From positions 124,001 to 188,000 of the forward strand of contig NC_089466.1 in the NCBI RefSeq assembly GCF_029203305.1: a stretch of 64,000 bases of DNA, read 5' to 3'. Origin of the DNA: Yamadazyma tenuis. Taxonomy: Eukaryota; Ascomycota; Pichiomycetes; Serinales; Debaryomycetaceae. The notes beneath the pieces were generated by a model. It searched no databases and was not told the origin of the DNA. It saw only the letters and a program-made list of their open reading frames with translations. Shown here piece after piece: positions 19,193-27,043 of the stretch. Each line of letters begins with the position of its first letter. Position 1 is the stretch's first letter. The translations under genes and the position numbers were made by a program.

Positions 19193-20401
19193 ATGCAGAA
19201 ACCATCACTTACAGTGTGGACCAATGACAACGAGTCGCACGACGACTTTTTCCAATATGCCAAGGTGGACGTGCGAGCTCCCGATACGGTTGCTGATGCG
19301 GGCAGGTCCCGCAGTCACACCTTCAAAAGCACTCTTCCAGATGATATTTCAAGTGTTGGAAGTATCCCACCAGTAGCTCCAACATCTCCCATTTCCAACG
19401 ACTCACAAAACCCTAACTCGCCGGCGTTCAAACGATACCGGGTGGCAGCGGCCATTTTCTTTGGAATATCCATCACCTCGGCTCTTGTTATCATTGCTCT
19501 CCAAGCATATATGTACGCCGTGATTAATATCCACAAAGAACTCATCCCATCCGAGTCCAAATTCGAAGAGGTACTGATCTACTTGGCCCTCTTCATTTTC
19601 GCCGCTGTTTTCCAGGTGCTCATCTCGGCCATTGGTCTTCGCAGCCAAAATATGTTACTCTTGGGATTCTTGTGTGTGTTCTACGGGTGTATGTTGATTT
19701 ATACGGGGATCCAGTACGAAGAAGTGCACAAGCTTGTGGGTGCCATTTTGGTGAACGGGTGGAAACGGGCCACGCGGGCCACCAATATCGCTACTATCTG
19801 TATAATTGCAGCCACTATGGTGTCGCAAGTGGTGTTGATTGTGTACTACTTGAAGCGTCACGTCAGTTGGTTTCGATACAAGTCAATCGGAGCAGACCTT
19901 TTGATCCGAAGAATGTACCTCACGTTCCAGGTTCACCGGTCGCTTTTGGTGTTTGGGTTCTTTTTCTTTTTGGCTTTTACCATCCAGTTCATCATCATCA
20001 TGGTGCGTGACAAGACTTCGGTAGAGTTCATTTTGACGGTGATCGTGATCCCCTTGACGATCGTGTTGTTGGTGTTGAGTGACTTGGGGGTTGGAAGAGA
20101 GAATCTATGGCTCACAGGAGGTTGTTTAATGGTGTACCTAGGGGGAATTGCGTATGTGCTTTTCAAGATGATCCGGTTATTCACCAAGTACACATCTGCG
20201 TATAACGTGGCGGTAGTGCCGGGAGCCTACTTTCCCGGACGGAGTTCGTTGATCACGTTTGGAGTCATAACTTTGGTGTTTTTGGTGTTGATAGTAGTGG
20301 CTGAGGTTGTGTTGATGGTGAACTTTGGCCGGGGGTTGAAGGGGGTTGTGAAGAAGGAAAAGCATGAGGAGGAGAAGGATGACGCTATGAGCATCGATTA
20401 A
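19193..20401 (+). CDS. Polytopic membrane protein, probable UPF0658 Golgi family
   Basis: A 402-residue protein of unknown function. Residues 1-78 are a soluble Ser/Pro/Asp-rich tail; about seven or eight hydrophobic segments follow (first at about 82-105, last at about 350-375), then a charged C-terminus ending KKEKHEEEKDDAMSID. The topology, the length and the segment WFRYKSIGADLLIRRMYLTFQVHRSLL recall the fungal UPF0658 family, described in S. pombe as Golgi membrane proteins; this is a resemblance from memory. No enzyme motif is visible. Upstream at 19133-19140 lies a CGCGCGCG element, and AT-rich TATTAATATAAAC at about 19150-19162 may serve as the TATA region. Confidence 0.75.
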   Translation: MQKPSLTVWTNDNESHDDFFQYAKVDVRAPDTVADAGRSRSHTFKSTLPDDISSVGSIPPVAPTSPISNDSQNPNSPAFKRYRVAAAIFFGISITSALVIIALQAYMYAVINIHKELIPSESKFEEVLIYLALFIFAAVFQVLISAIGLRSQNMLLLGFLCVFYGCMLIYTGIQYEEVHKLVGAILVNGWKRATRATNIATICIIAATMVSQVVLIVYYLKRHVSWFRYKSIGADLLIRRMYLTFQVHRSLLVFGFFFFLAFTIQFIIIMVRDKTSVEFILTVIVIPLTIVLLVLSDLGVGRENLWLTGGCLMVYLGGIAYVLFKMIRLFTKYTSAYNVAVVPGAYFPGRSSLITFGVITLVFLVLIVVAEVVLMVNFGRGLKGVVKKEKHEEEKDDAMSID

Positions 20402-21053
20402 TGAGAGTAGGTTAGAGAGGGGATTGGGTGATGACTCGGACCACACTTGTCCAGGCTCGGGATTGTATAGCCTTAATGAGAATATGACACGAATCGGTAT
20501 TGTAGGACCCGCATTGGCTGCTCGGATAAATTAAATCGGCAGGGACAGAGCCGCATATTTGCTCCAACCAGTACTAACACCATCTTAATAGGGGGTATTG
20601 GGGAGTGGAATGGCAACTGGAACGCCTTGGTGAGCTTACGCGCATATGTGCTTAAGTTTATGCATATTCAACACATGGTTTTTCCATATTCTCATACCAC
20701 TCGACGGTCATACGGTTTATTCGCTTACAGAGGCCAATACGCCTGTGCTATCCGAATTAAGATCGGAGAGCGCGACATTGAGAAAATGGGTGATGCCTCC
20801 AGCAGGGCGGGGACGATGGCCCGGCGAGCGAGGGTACCAAGGGCCTTACGACATCCCTACGACATCCCGTTACCACAGGCATCCCCGATGCGATCATCTG
20901 ATGCCAGCCAAATGCGCATAACCGGTCGCTACCTATGCGGTTACGCTAAACCGTATCCCGCCAAATCACTATATAAGTACCACTGCCCTCCCGTATCCTC
21001 TCCCATCACCAAATTTAAACCACAAACACAAACACAAACACAAAACAATTAAC
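20402..21053. promoter_or_regulatory. Upstream region of the pyruvate decarboxylase gene
   Basis: This 652-bp gap has no convincing gene. A consensus TATA box, TATATAAG, lies at 20970-20977, 77 bp before the start codon. A CA-rich leader of ACAAAC repeats directly precedes the ATG (about 21021-21053), a form common in highly expressed yeast glycolytic genes. A 141-codon frame (20627-21052) running into the ATG has no leader and no recognisable content, so I treat it as chance. A TACTAAC at 20572-20578 followed by TAG at 20589-20591 is noted but has no matching 5' splice site. Confidence 0.65.
20970..20977 (+). promoter_or_regulatory. TATA box of the pyruvate decarboxylase gene
   Basis: TATATAAG matches the strong consensus TATAWAWR and sits 77 bp upstream of the start codon, suiting a short A-rich leader and a highly regulated glycolytic gene. 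Confidence 0.75.
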
Positions 21054-22826
21054 ATGTCTGAAATCACCTTAGGAAGATATCTCTTTGAAAGATTGAAGCA
21101 ATTGGATGTCAACACAGTCTTCGGATTGCCAGGGGATTTCAACCTTTCCCTCTTGGATAAAATTTACGACGTCGAAGGTATGAGATGGGCCGGTAACGCC
21201 AACGAGTTAAACGCTGCCTACGCCGCCGACGGATACTCCAGAATCAAGAGATTGGGATGCCTCATCACCACCTTCGGAGTAGGAGAATTGTCTGCCCTTA
21301 ATGGGGTGGGAGGTGCCTACGCCGAGCACGTCGGTTTGATCCACGTCGTGGGAGTGCCTTCGATCTCGTCGCAGGCCAAACAGCTTTTGTTGCACCACAC
21401 GTTAGGAAATGGAGACTTTACGGTTTTCCACAGGATGTCTAACAATATTTCGCACACATCTGCGTTTATTTCTGACATCAATTCTGCCCCCGGTGAATTG
21501 GACAGATGTATTAGAGACGCCTATGTGTACCAGAGACCCGTGTACATCGGCTTGCCCGCCAACTTGGTGGACTTGACGGTGCCCGCCAGCTTGTTGGATA
21601 CGCCCATTGATTTGTCGTTGAAGCCCAACGATCCTGAAGCGGAACAGGAGGTGATTGACCATGTATTGAACTTGGTGAGCCAGGCCAAAAACCCGGTTAT
21701 CTTGGTGGATGCATGCTGCTCCAGACACGACTGTAAACAAGAAGCCCGCCGGTTGGTGGAAATCACCCAATTTCCTGTCTACACCACTCCCATGGGTAAA
21801 GGTACTATTGATGAAGGTGGAATCAGTGGAGAATTGGTGGATAATGATCCCAACTTGATCAAGAAAATGAGTGCCAAATTGAACGGAGAGCACAGTGTCG
21901 CTTCCCGGTTCGGCGGTGTGTACGTCGGGACCTTGAGTACCCCCCAGGTCAAAGAGGCGGTGGAAAGTGCCGATTTGATCCTTTCGCTCGGAGCCTTGTT
22001 GTCGGACTTCAACACTGGGTCATTCTCGTACTCGTACAGGACCAAAAACGTCATTGAGTTCCACTCTGACTATACCAAGATCAGACAGGCCACCTTCCCC
22101 GGGGTGCAAATGAAAGAATGCTTGAACCACTTGTTGAGAAGAATTGCTGAAGCTTGCACCAACTACGTACCTCAGCCGGTGCCAAAGACCAAGTTGGTCA
22201 ACACGCCTGCCAGCAGAGATAGTAGATTGACCCAGGAATGGTTATGGACCAGAGTTTCGTCTTGGTTCAAGGAAGGAGATATTATCATCACTGAGACTGG
22301 TACGTCTGCATTTGGAATTGTTCAGTCCAAGTTCCCCAATAACACGGTGGGTATTTCGCAGGTGTTGTGGGGATCTATTGGGTTCACTGTGGGGGCCACC
22401 TTGGGAGCGGTGATGGCGGCCGAGGAAATCGACCCTAATAAGAGGGTCATTTTGTTCGTGGGAGACGGTTCTTTGCAGTTGACAGTGCAAGAAATCTCCA
22501 CCATGGTCAAGTGGAACACCAATCCTTATCTTTTCGTGTTGAACAACGACGGTTATACCATTGAGCGGTTAATCCATGGAGAAAACGCCAGCTATAATGA
22601 TATTCAACCTTGGGACAACTTGGGATTGTTGCCATTGTTCAATGCTAAAAACTACGAGACGGTGAGGGTATCTACCATTGGAGAAGCTGAGGACTTGTTT
22701 ACCAGTAAGGCGTTTGCTAAGAACGACAAGATTAGAATGGTTGAGGTGATGTTGCCTAGAATGGATGCCAGTCGGAACTTGGTATTGCAAGCACAATATA
22801 GTGCCCAGGCCAATGCCGAAAATTAA
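21054..22826 (+). CDS. PDC: Pyruvate decarboxylase (thiamine diphosphate enzyme) with internal insertion
   Basis: Decarboxylates pyruvate to acetaldehyde in alcoholic fermentation, using thiamine diphosphate and Mg. Visible key residues: catalytic Glu51 in NANELNAAYAADGY, the His pair in LLLHHTLGNGDF, the regulatory Cys stretch DACCSRHD, and the cofactor motif running from GDGSLQLT to LNNDGYTIE. The 590 residues exceed the usual 563. The excess is one segment between MGKGTIDE and RFGGVYVGTLS (about residues 248-278), where S. cerevisiae Pdc1 has only a few residues. C. albicans has a standard PDC11 and a longer PDC12, so this may be the PDC12-type isozyme. I see no CTG codon, fitting strong expression in a CTG-clade yeast. 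Indole-3-pyruvate-type decarboxylase is less likely given the length and motifs. Confidence 0.93.
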   Translation: MSEITLGRYLFERLKQLDVNTVFGLPGDFNLSLLDKIYDVEGMRWAGNANELNAAYAADGYSRIKRLGCLITTFGVGELSALNGVGGAYAEHVGLIHVVGVPSISSQAKQLLLHHTLGNGDFTVFHRMSNNISHTSAFISDINSAPGELDRCIRDAYVYQRPVYIGLPANLVDLTVPASLLDTPIDLSLKPNDPEAEQEVIDHVLNLVSQAKNPVILVDACCSRHDCKQEARRLVEITQFPVYTTPMGKGTIDEGGISGELVDNDPNLIKKMSAKLNGEHSVASRFGGVYVGTLSTPQVKEAVESADLILSLGALLSDFNTGSFSYSYRTKNVIEFHSDYTKIRQATFPGVQMKECLNHLLRRIAEACTNYVPQPVPKTKLVNTPASRDSRLTQEWLWTRVSSWFKEGDIIITETGTSAFGIVQSKFPNNTVGISQVLWGSIGFTVGATLGAVMAAEEIDPNKRVILFVGDGSLQLTVQEISTMVKWNTNPYLFVLNNDGYTIERLIHGENASYNDIQPWDNLGLLPLFNAKNYETVRVSTIGEAEDLFTSKAFAKNDKIRMVEVMLPRMDASRNLVLQAQYSAQANAEN

Positions 22827-23385
22827 GTATGAATTACGTTTGCAGATAGAGTAATATAATTATGTTGAAAATATGCGACCACAAATTTGCAGTAATTGTG
22901 AAATTCGCAGATTGGACAACTACTTGACTTTACAAAAAGATTCTTCAAGTGCAACTTGAGCTACAAGTATCACTAGAGCTGAATCACCACAATAGCCTAA
23001 CTACCTTCTCGGAATTGTCCCCAATAGGACGTATTCCGTATATCTTAGTTCCGTCTGCCGTTTGTCTCCTGCACCCGCTAAACTCCAGCGCATTCGTCAC
23101 CGGCCGGTCCGACATTTACCACCAATTTCAGATACTGCCGTGGTGTTAATCCACTGTCAATCGGATCGACACCGGATTCACTTCCGTGCGTTGGTCACTG
23201 TTGACCGACAAAATGAAAGTAAAGTAGTGGTGGATAGTGAGTAATTGCGATACGGAATTGTTAATTATGACGTCCAGACGTCCATAAATGTGTCAAGTGC
23301 GAAGTGCAATATTTCCGTGCGTATCCTCAAAAAAAAGTATTTAGATACGCATTTCCACCGGATAATTTCTCAACTAATTATTACT
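22827..23385. promoter_or_regulatory. PDC 3' region and upstream region of the first hydrolase gene
   Basis: A 559-bp gap without a supported gene. It is unusually rich in CGG/CCG triplets between about 22990 and 23280, among them CGG-N7-CCG at 23162-23174 and CCGGCCGG at about 23100-23107. Such spaced triplets are the usual targets of fungal Zn2Cys6 activators. An in-frame ATG at 23245 would extend the hydrolase by 47 non-conserved residues and is not favoured. Confidence 0.45.
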
Positions 23386-24102
23386 ATGGCTACTTTAGGT
23401 TCTTGTTGCACTGAAAAAATCTTACACGAAGGTACTCCTGCTGGATCCTACTCCACTGTTCACGGTCTCGATACCTATGTCACCGGGGACGTTACCAACA
23501 AAAAGATCCTCGTGATTATTACCGATATATTTGGGTACAAGCTCAACAATGTTCTTTTACTTGCAGATCAATTGGCCAAACTCGGCGGTTACAAGGTGTT
23601 GATTCCTGACATTTTTGACGGTGACATATTTGTTGCCGGCAATGACGTCCAGGCCTGGTTCCCCAAACATCTGGAATCTATCGTTGCTCCTATCATCAAC
23701 GACTTCTTGAAGAAGTTGAAAGAGGACGAAAAACCCACCTTCTTGGGCGGAATTGGGTACTGCTTTGGTGGAAAGTACGTAATGCAGCACTTGTCCAAAG
23801 ACGGGTACTTTGACGCCGGGGCCACTCCTCACCCATCTCTTGTGGTAACTGCAGACGTGGAAGCAATTGAAAGACCCCTTTTGATTTCCACTCCTTATGC
23901 CGACCAGATGTTTGGCAATGACCTTAGACGTGAGACTGAGGACATCTTGTCCAAGAAAGAGGGCCTCAAGTGGGAAATCACTCTTTTCTCCGGAGTCACC
24001 CACGGTTACTCTGTCAGAGGAGATATTTCCCAACCTCAGATCAAGTATGCCAAGGAGAAGACTGTCATGGACCAGTTGGCTTTCTTTGCCAACTGTCAGT
24101 AG
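23386..24102 (+). CDS. Dienelactone hydrolase family protein, AIM2-like (paralogue 1)
   Basis: Alpha/beta-hydrolase of the dienelactone hydrolase family, closest in look to S. cerevisiae Aim2, whose substrate is unknown. The chosen ATG gives 238 residues starting MATLGSCC, matching the starts of the three paralogues nearby. Features: the HEGTPAG opening, LDTYVTGD, TDIFGYKLNN, the nucleophile Cys in GIGYCFGGKY, an Asp in TPYADQMF and the catalytic His in GVTHGYSVRGD. No signal peptide. It is the most separate of the four copies and comes right after PDC on the same strand. A role in lactone or ester clearance is only a guess. Confidence 0.88.
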   Translation: MATLGSCCTEKILHEGTPAGSYSTVHGLDTYVTGDVTNKKILVIITDIFGYKLNNVLLLADQLAKLGGYKVLIPDIFDGDIFVAGNDVQAWFPKHLESIVAPIINDFLKKLKEDEKPTFLGGIGYCFGGKYVMQHLSKDGYFDAGATPHPSLVVTADVEAIERPLLISTPYADQMFGNDLRRETEDILSKKEGLKWEITLFSGVTHGYSVRGDISQPQIKYAKEKTVMDQLAFFANCQ

Positions 24103-24200
24103 GAGATACAATCCAGTAGATATAGCTGTTATTTACATGGCTTAACCTAGATAAGCCAATAGACTAAATCCTTCTATCGCCGGTTTGTCCATTGTAAAAG

Positions 24201-24208
24201 TATATAAA
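24201..24208 (+). promoter_or_regulatory. TATA box of hydrolase paralogue 2
   Basis: TATATAAA, a perfect consensus, lies 33 bp upstream of the ATG at 24241, implying a very short leader. The other paralogues also have TATA elements close to their starts, which suggests inducible rather than constitutive expression. Confidence 0.6.
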
Positions 24209-24240
24209 GCCAGCCCTTTGCACCATTTTTCAACCAAACT

Positions 24241-24966
24241 ATGGCTTCTGCTGGCTTCACTTCTTGCTGTTTTCAACTAGCATTACACGAAGGTACCGCT
24301 CAGGGTGTCTTCAAAACCATCGGTGGACTCGACACCTATGTCATTGGACAATCCAAACGGGTTCTTGTGATCATGACCGATGTCTTTGGCTACAAGCTCA
24401 ACAACACGCTTTTGATTGCTGATAATCTCGCCCACCACGGCGATTATACGGTGTTAGTTCCCGATATTCTACAGGGAGATCCTATTGTCGAGAGACCGTC
24501 TGCGAAAGGAATTGAGGAATGGAGAGCAAAACATGCTCCTTCTGTCACTGGCCCCATTGTTGAAGGGTTTTTGAAGGAATTGAGGCAACAACAGAATCCT
24601 ACATTTTTGGGAGGAATTGGGTATTGTTTTGGTGCCAAGTACGTGATTCCATATTTGACCAAGGACGGGCTTTTGGATGCGGGTGCGGTTGCGCATCCTT
24701 CGTTCTTGACATTGGAAGAGATTGAAGGTATTGAAAAACCAATTCTTATTTCAACTTCAGTCATAGATCAGTCTTTCACTGTAGAGTTGAGAAGGGCTAC
24801 TGAAGACATCTTGACCAAGAAAGAGGGACTTAAATGGCAATTAGGAATATACTCTGGGTGTTCGCATGGATACGCTGTGAGGGGGGATGTATCGATTCCT
24901 CTGGTGAAGTATGCCAAGGAGGCGACTCTTTTGGATCAGTTGAACTTCTTTGGGAGCAGTCAATAG
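24241..24966 (+). CDS. Dienelactone hydrolase family protein, AIM2-like (paralogue 2)
   Basis: A 241-residue alpha/beta-hydrolase with the triad Cys129 (GIGYCFG), Asp176 (SVIDQSF) and His209 (CSHGYAVRGD). The N-terminal half (HEGTAQG, PDILQGDPIVERPSAKG) differs clearly from the other paralogues. From about residue 105 on it is almost the same as paralogue 3, which lies downstream on the opposite strand; 347 bp of the two genes are identical base for base (24589-24935 here). That pattern points to recent gene conversion. Function unknown; see paralogue 1 for the family. Confidence 0.88.
   Translation: MASAGFTSCCFQLALHEGTAQGVFKTIGGLDTYVIGQSKRVLVIMTDVFGYKLNNTLLIADNLAHHGDYTVLVPDILQGDPIVERPSAKGIEEWRAKHAPSVTGPIVEGFLKELRQQQNPTFLGGIGYCFGAKYVIPYLTKDGLLDAGAVAHPSFLTLEEIEGIEKPILISTSVIDQSFTVELRRATEDILTKKEGLKWQLGIYSGCSHGYAVRGDVSIPLVKYAKEATLLDQLNFFGSSQ
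24589..24935 (+). repeat. Left arm of a perfect 347-bp inverted repeat (hydrolase paralogues 2 and 3)
   Basis: Read base by base, 24589-24935 is the exact reverse complement of 25309-25655. The arms lie inside the coding sequences of two convergent genes, with a 373-bp spacer. Identity also covers third codon positions, while flanking coding sequence has diverged. Confidence 0.95.
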
Positions 24967-25274
24967 TCATGACTATGTATGTTTGAACCAGAAGATATGT
25001 AAACTTTGAACTAATTGTTCGATTCTTTTTCGCAGCCATCATGCGGGTCGCACAGCTGACACCTAAGAAGGCAGAACACTCGAAGTCTTTGACAGGTCCT
25101 CTACTACCGGCTCCTGTTGATAGATTTAAAATATATACGCTTCAGAGATTGTTTAAATTTTGTCTGCATACTGGCTGCAAAATGTAGGCATATGTACTAT
25201 CCAACTCTATGTGTACTGTCCACTTCTATGAAAAAGGTGTTGACAATCAAAGGTCACTTCAGACACTCAAATAA
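24967..25274. other. Convergent 3' region between hydrolase paralogues 2 and 3
   Basis: A 308-bp AT-rich spacer that must hold both terminators. I see no gene; a frame starting at 25117 runs antisense into paralogue 3 and is a shadow. The spacer is most of the loop between the arms of the perfect inverted repeat. Confidence 0.6.
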
Positions 25275-25997
25275 TTACTTTCTGACACTATCAAAGAATT
25301 TCAACTGGTCCAAAAGAGTCGCCTCCTTGGCATACTTCACCAGAGGAATCGATACATCCCCCCTCACAGCGTATCCATGCGAACACCCAGAGTATATTCC
25401 TAATTGCCATTTAAGTCCCTCTTTCTTGGTCAAGATGTCTTCAGTAGCCCTTCTCAACTCTACAGTGAAAGACTGATCTATGACTGAAGTTGAAATAAGA
25501 ATTGGTTTTTCAATACCTTCAATCTCTTCCAATGTCAAGAACGAAGGATGCGCAACCGCACCCGCATCCAAAAGCCCGTCCTTGGTCAAATATGGAATCA
25601 CGTACTTGGCACCAAAACAATACCCAATTCCTCCCAAAAATGTAGGATTCTGTTGCTGCCTCAATCCCTTCAAAAACCCTTCAACAATGGGTCCGGTGGT
25701 ATTGGGCGTGTGACTGGGGAACCATGCATGAATATCACCACCTTCGACAAAGATATCGTTGTTCAAGATATCAGGAATCAACACCTTGAAGTTCCCTTGT
25801 TTGGCTAAGTTGTCGGCCACCAAGAGAACGTTGTTGAGCTTATACCCAAAGATATCGGTCATGATGACAAGGATCTGTTTGGATTCTTCACCGGTGACGT
25901 ATGTATCAAGACCTGCCACGGTGGTGAAAGTACCGGCAGGTGTCCCTTCGTGAAGGGATACTTGTGTACAGCAGGAGTTGAAACCAACGGACGCCAT
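25275..25997 (-). CDS. Dienelactone hydrolase family protein, AIM2-like (paralogue 3)
   Basis: A 240-residue alpha/beta-hydrolase starting MASVGFNSCCTQ. Its N-terminal half (HEGTPAGTFTTV, PDILNNDIFVEGGD, HAWFPSH) resembles paralogues 1 and 4, while its C-terminal half is nearly the same as paralogue 2, with Cys in GIGYCFG, Asp in SVIDQSF and His in CSHGYAVRGD. The gene is therefore a mosaic. It is convergent with paralogue 2 and divergent from paralogue 4. Biochemical role unknown. Confidence 0.88.
   Translation of the reverse strand: MASVGFNSCCTQVSLHEGTPAGTFTTVAGLDTYVTGEESKQILVIMTDIFGYKLNNVLLVADNLAKQGNFKVLIPDILNNDIFVEGGDIHAWFPSHTPNTTGPIVEGFLKGLRQQQNPTFLGGIGYCFGAKYVIPYLTKDGLLDAGAVAHPSFLTLEEIEGIEKPILISTSVIDQSFTVELRRATEDILTKKEGLKWQLGIYSGCSHGYAVRGDVSIPLVKYAKEATLLDQLKFFDSVRK
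25309..25655 (-). repeat. Right arm of the perfect 347-bp inverted repeat
   Basis: Exact reverse complement of 24589-24935. The first mismatches outside the arm are a single synonymous change in the Gln run on one side and the codon GAC/GAT on the other. Confidence 0.95.
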
Positions 25998-26175
25998 TTT
26001 GACAAAAATGTGATGTTTGGGCCATGTTTGGGCAATGTTTGCTTTTATATGGTGGGGCGCGGGAGATTAACGGATTTAAAATGTTGTAGATGCAACATGG
26101 CGATCAACGGAGGTAGTACAAACTCGCAAAGGCACCGTATAAACCTCGAGTAGTACCCAACTTACTAATTTCTAA
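25998..26175. promoter_or_regulatory. Bidirectional promoter of hydrolase paralogues 3 and 4
   Basis: The 178-bp gap separates two divergent starts. It has a TATA element for each: TATAAAAG on the minus strand at about 26042-26049 (45 bp from the paralogue 3 start) and TATAAA on the plus strand at 26138-26143 (33 bp from the paralogue 4 start). Co-regulation of the two genes is likely. Confidence 0.6.
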
Positions 26176-26910
26176 ATGGCTTCCATTGGATTCACCTCCT
26201 GCTGCACGCAGGTCATTCACCACGAAGGAACTCCCGCCGGCACCTTCACCACCGTTGGAGGACTCGACACTTACACCACCGGAGATGAGCATGGGAACAG
26301 TCACGTGCTTGTGATCTTGACAGATATCTTTGGCTATAAGTTGAATAATACCCTTTTAGTGGCGGACGAACTCGCAAGACTCGGCAAGTACAGAGTGTTG
26401 ATTCCTGACATCTTGAACAACGACCCGTTCGAGAAGTGGGTGCTCTATTGGTTCTTATGGCACCGTCCTGGTATCACCACCCCCATTGTAGATGGATTTT
26501 TGAGTAAAATGAAACAGGAGTTGAACCCCAAGTTTATCGGAGCGATTGGCTACTGTTTTGGAGCCAAGTTTGCCATCCCAAACTTGACGGAGACTGGGCT
26601 TGTGGATGCTGCTGCTGTTGCACATCCTTCTCTTGTGAAGGAGAGTGAGGTAGCTAGAATCACCAAACCCATTCTCATCTCCATTGGTGCTGATGACAAG
26701 TCATTCTCGGTGAAGTTGAGACACAAGACGGAAGAGATTTTGGCTAACAAACCTGACCTCCAGTGGGAAATAAAGTTGTTTCTGGGTGTTCCTCACGGAT
26801 ACGCAGTTCGAGGCGATATCACCATTCCCCAGGTGAAATACGCCAAAGAGAAGACGATATTGGACCAAATCAACTTCTTCAACAGCGTGAGTGGGCACAG
26901 CTTCGAGTGA
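26176..26910 (+). CDS. Dienelactone hydrolase family protein, AIM2-like (paralogue 4)
   Basis: A 244-residue alpha/beta-hydrolase starting MASIGFTSCC. It has HEGTPAGTFTTVGGLDTY, TDIFGYKLNN, the nucleophile Cys in AIGYCFGAKF, Asp in GADDKSF and His in GVPHGYAVRGD. Where the others have WFPKH or WRAKH, it reads WFLWHRPG, so the substrate pocket may differ. It closes the four-gene cluster and is divergent from paralogue 3. Function unknown. Confidence 0.88.
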   Translation: MASIGFTSCCTQVIHHEGTPAGTFTTVGGLDTYTTGDEHGNSHVLVILTDIFGYKLNNTLLVADELARLGKYRVLIPDILNNDPFEKWVLYWFLWHRPGITTPIVDGFLSKMKQELNPKFIGAIGYCFGAKFAIPNLTETGLVDAAAVAHPSLVKESEVARITKPILISIGADDKSFSVKLRHKTEEILANKPDLQWEIKLFLGVPHGYAVRGDITIPQVKYAKEKTILDQINFFNSVSGHSFE

Positions 26911-27043
26911 TAATTTTGTGTAACTAGATAGTATTTTAGGTAATGCAACAATTTTGCAGTTGCAGCCACTGAGAGCGGAATTGGCGCACTTGGCTGCACG
27001 GCACTGGTTCTTATCCCTTTTTCATATCTCCAACTACATCACC

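Noticed and set aside
20572..20591. TACTAAC followed by TAATAG, like an intron 3' end
   Set aside because: No 5' splice site or coding exon is found on either side; the PDC start is complete without it. A spliced non-coding RNA is possible but unsupported.
20627..21052. A 141-codon frame directly upstream of PDC
   Set aside because: It overlaps the TATA box and CA-rich leader of PDC, has no recognisable content and ends in TNNN from the leader repeats.
25117..25476. A 119-codon plus-strand frame entering hydrolase paralogue 3
   Set aside because: Its second half is the antisense of the paralogue 3 C-terminus.
24589..25655. Inverted repeat as an insertion sequence or transposon end
   Set aside because: The arms are coding parts of two homologous hydrolase genes with no transposase or target duplication; gene conversion explains them.
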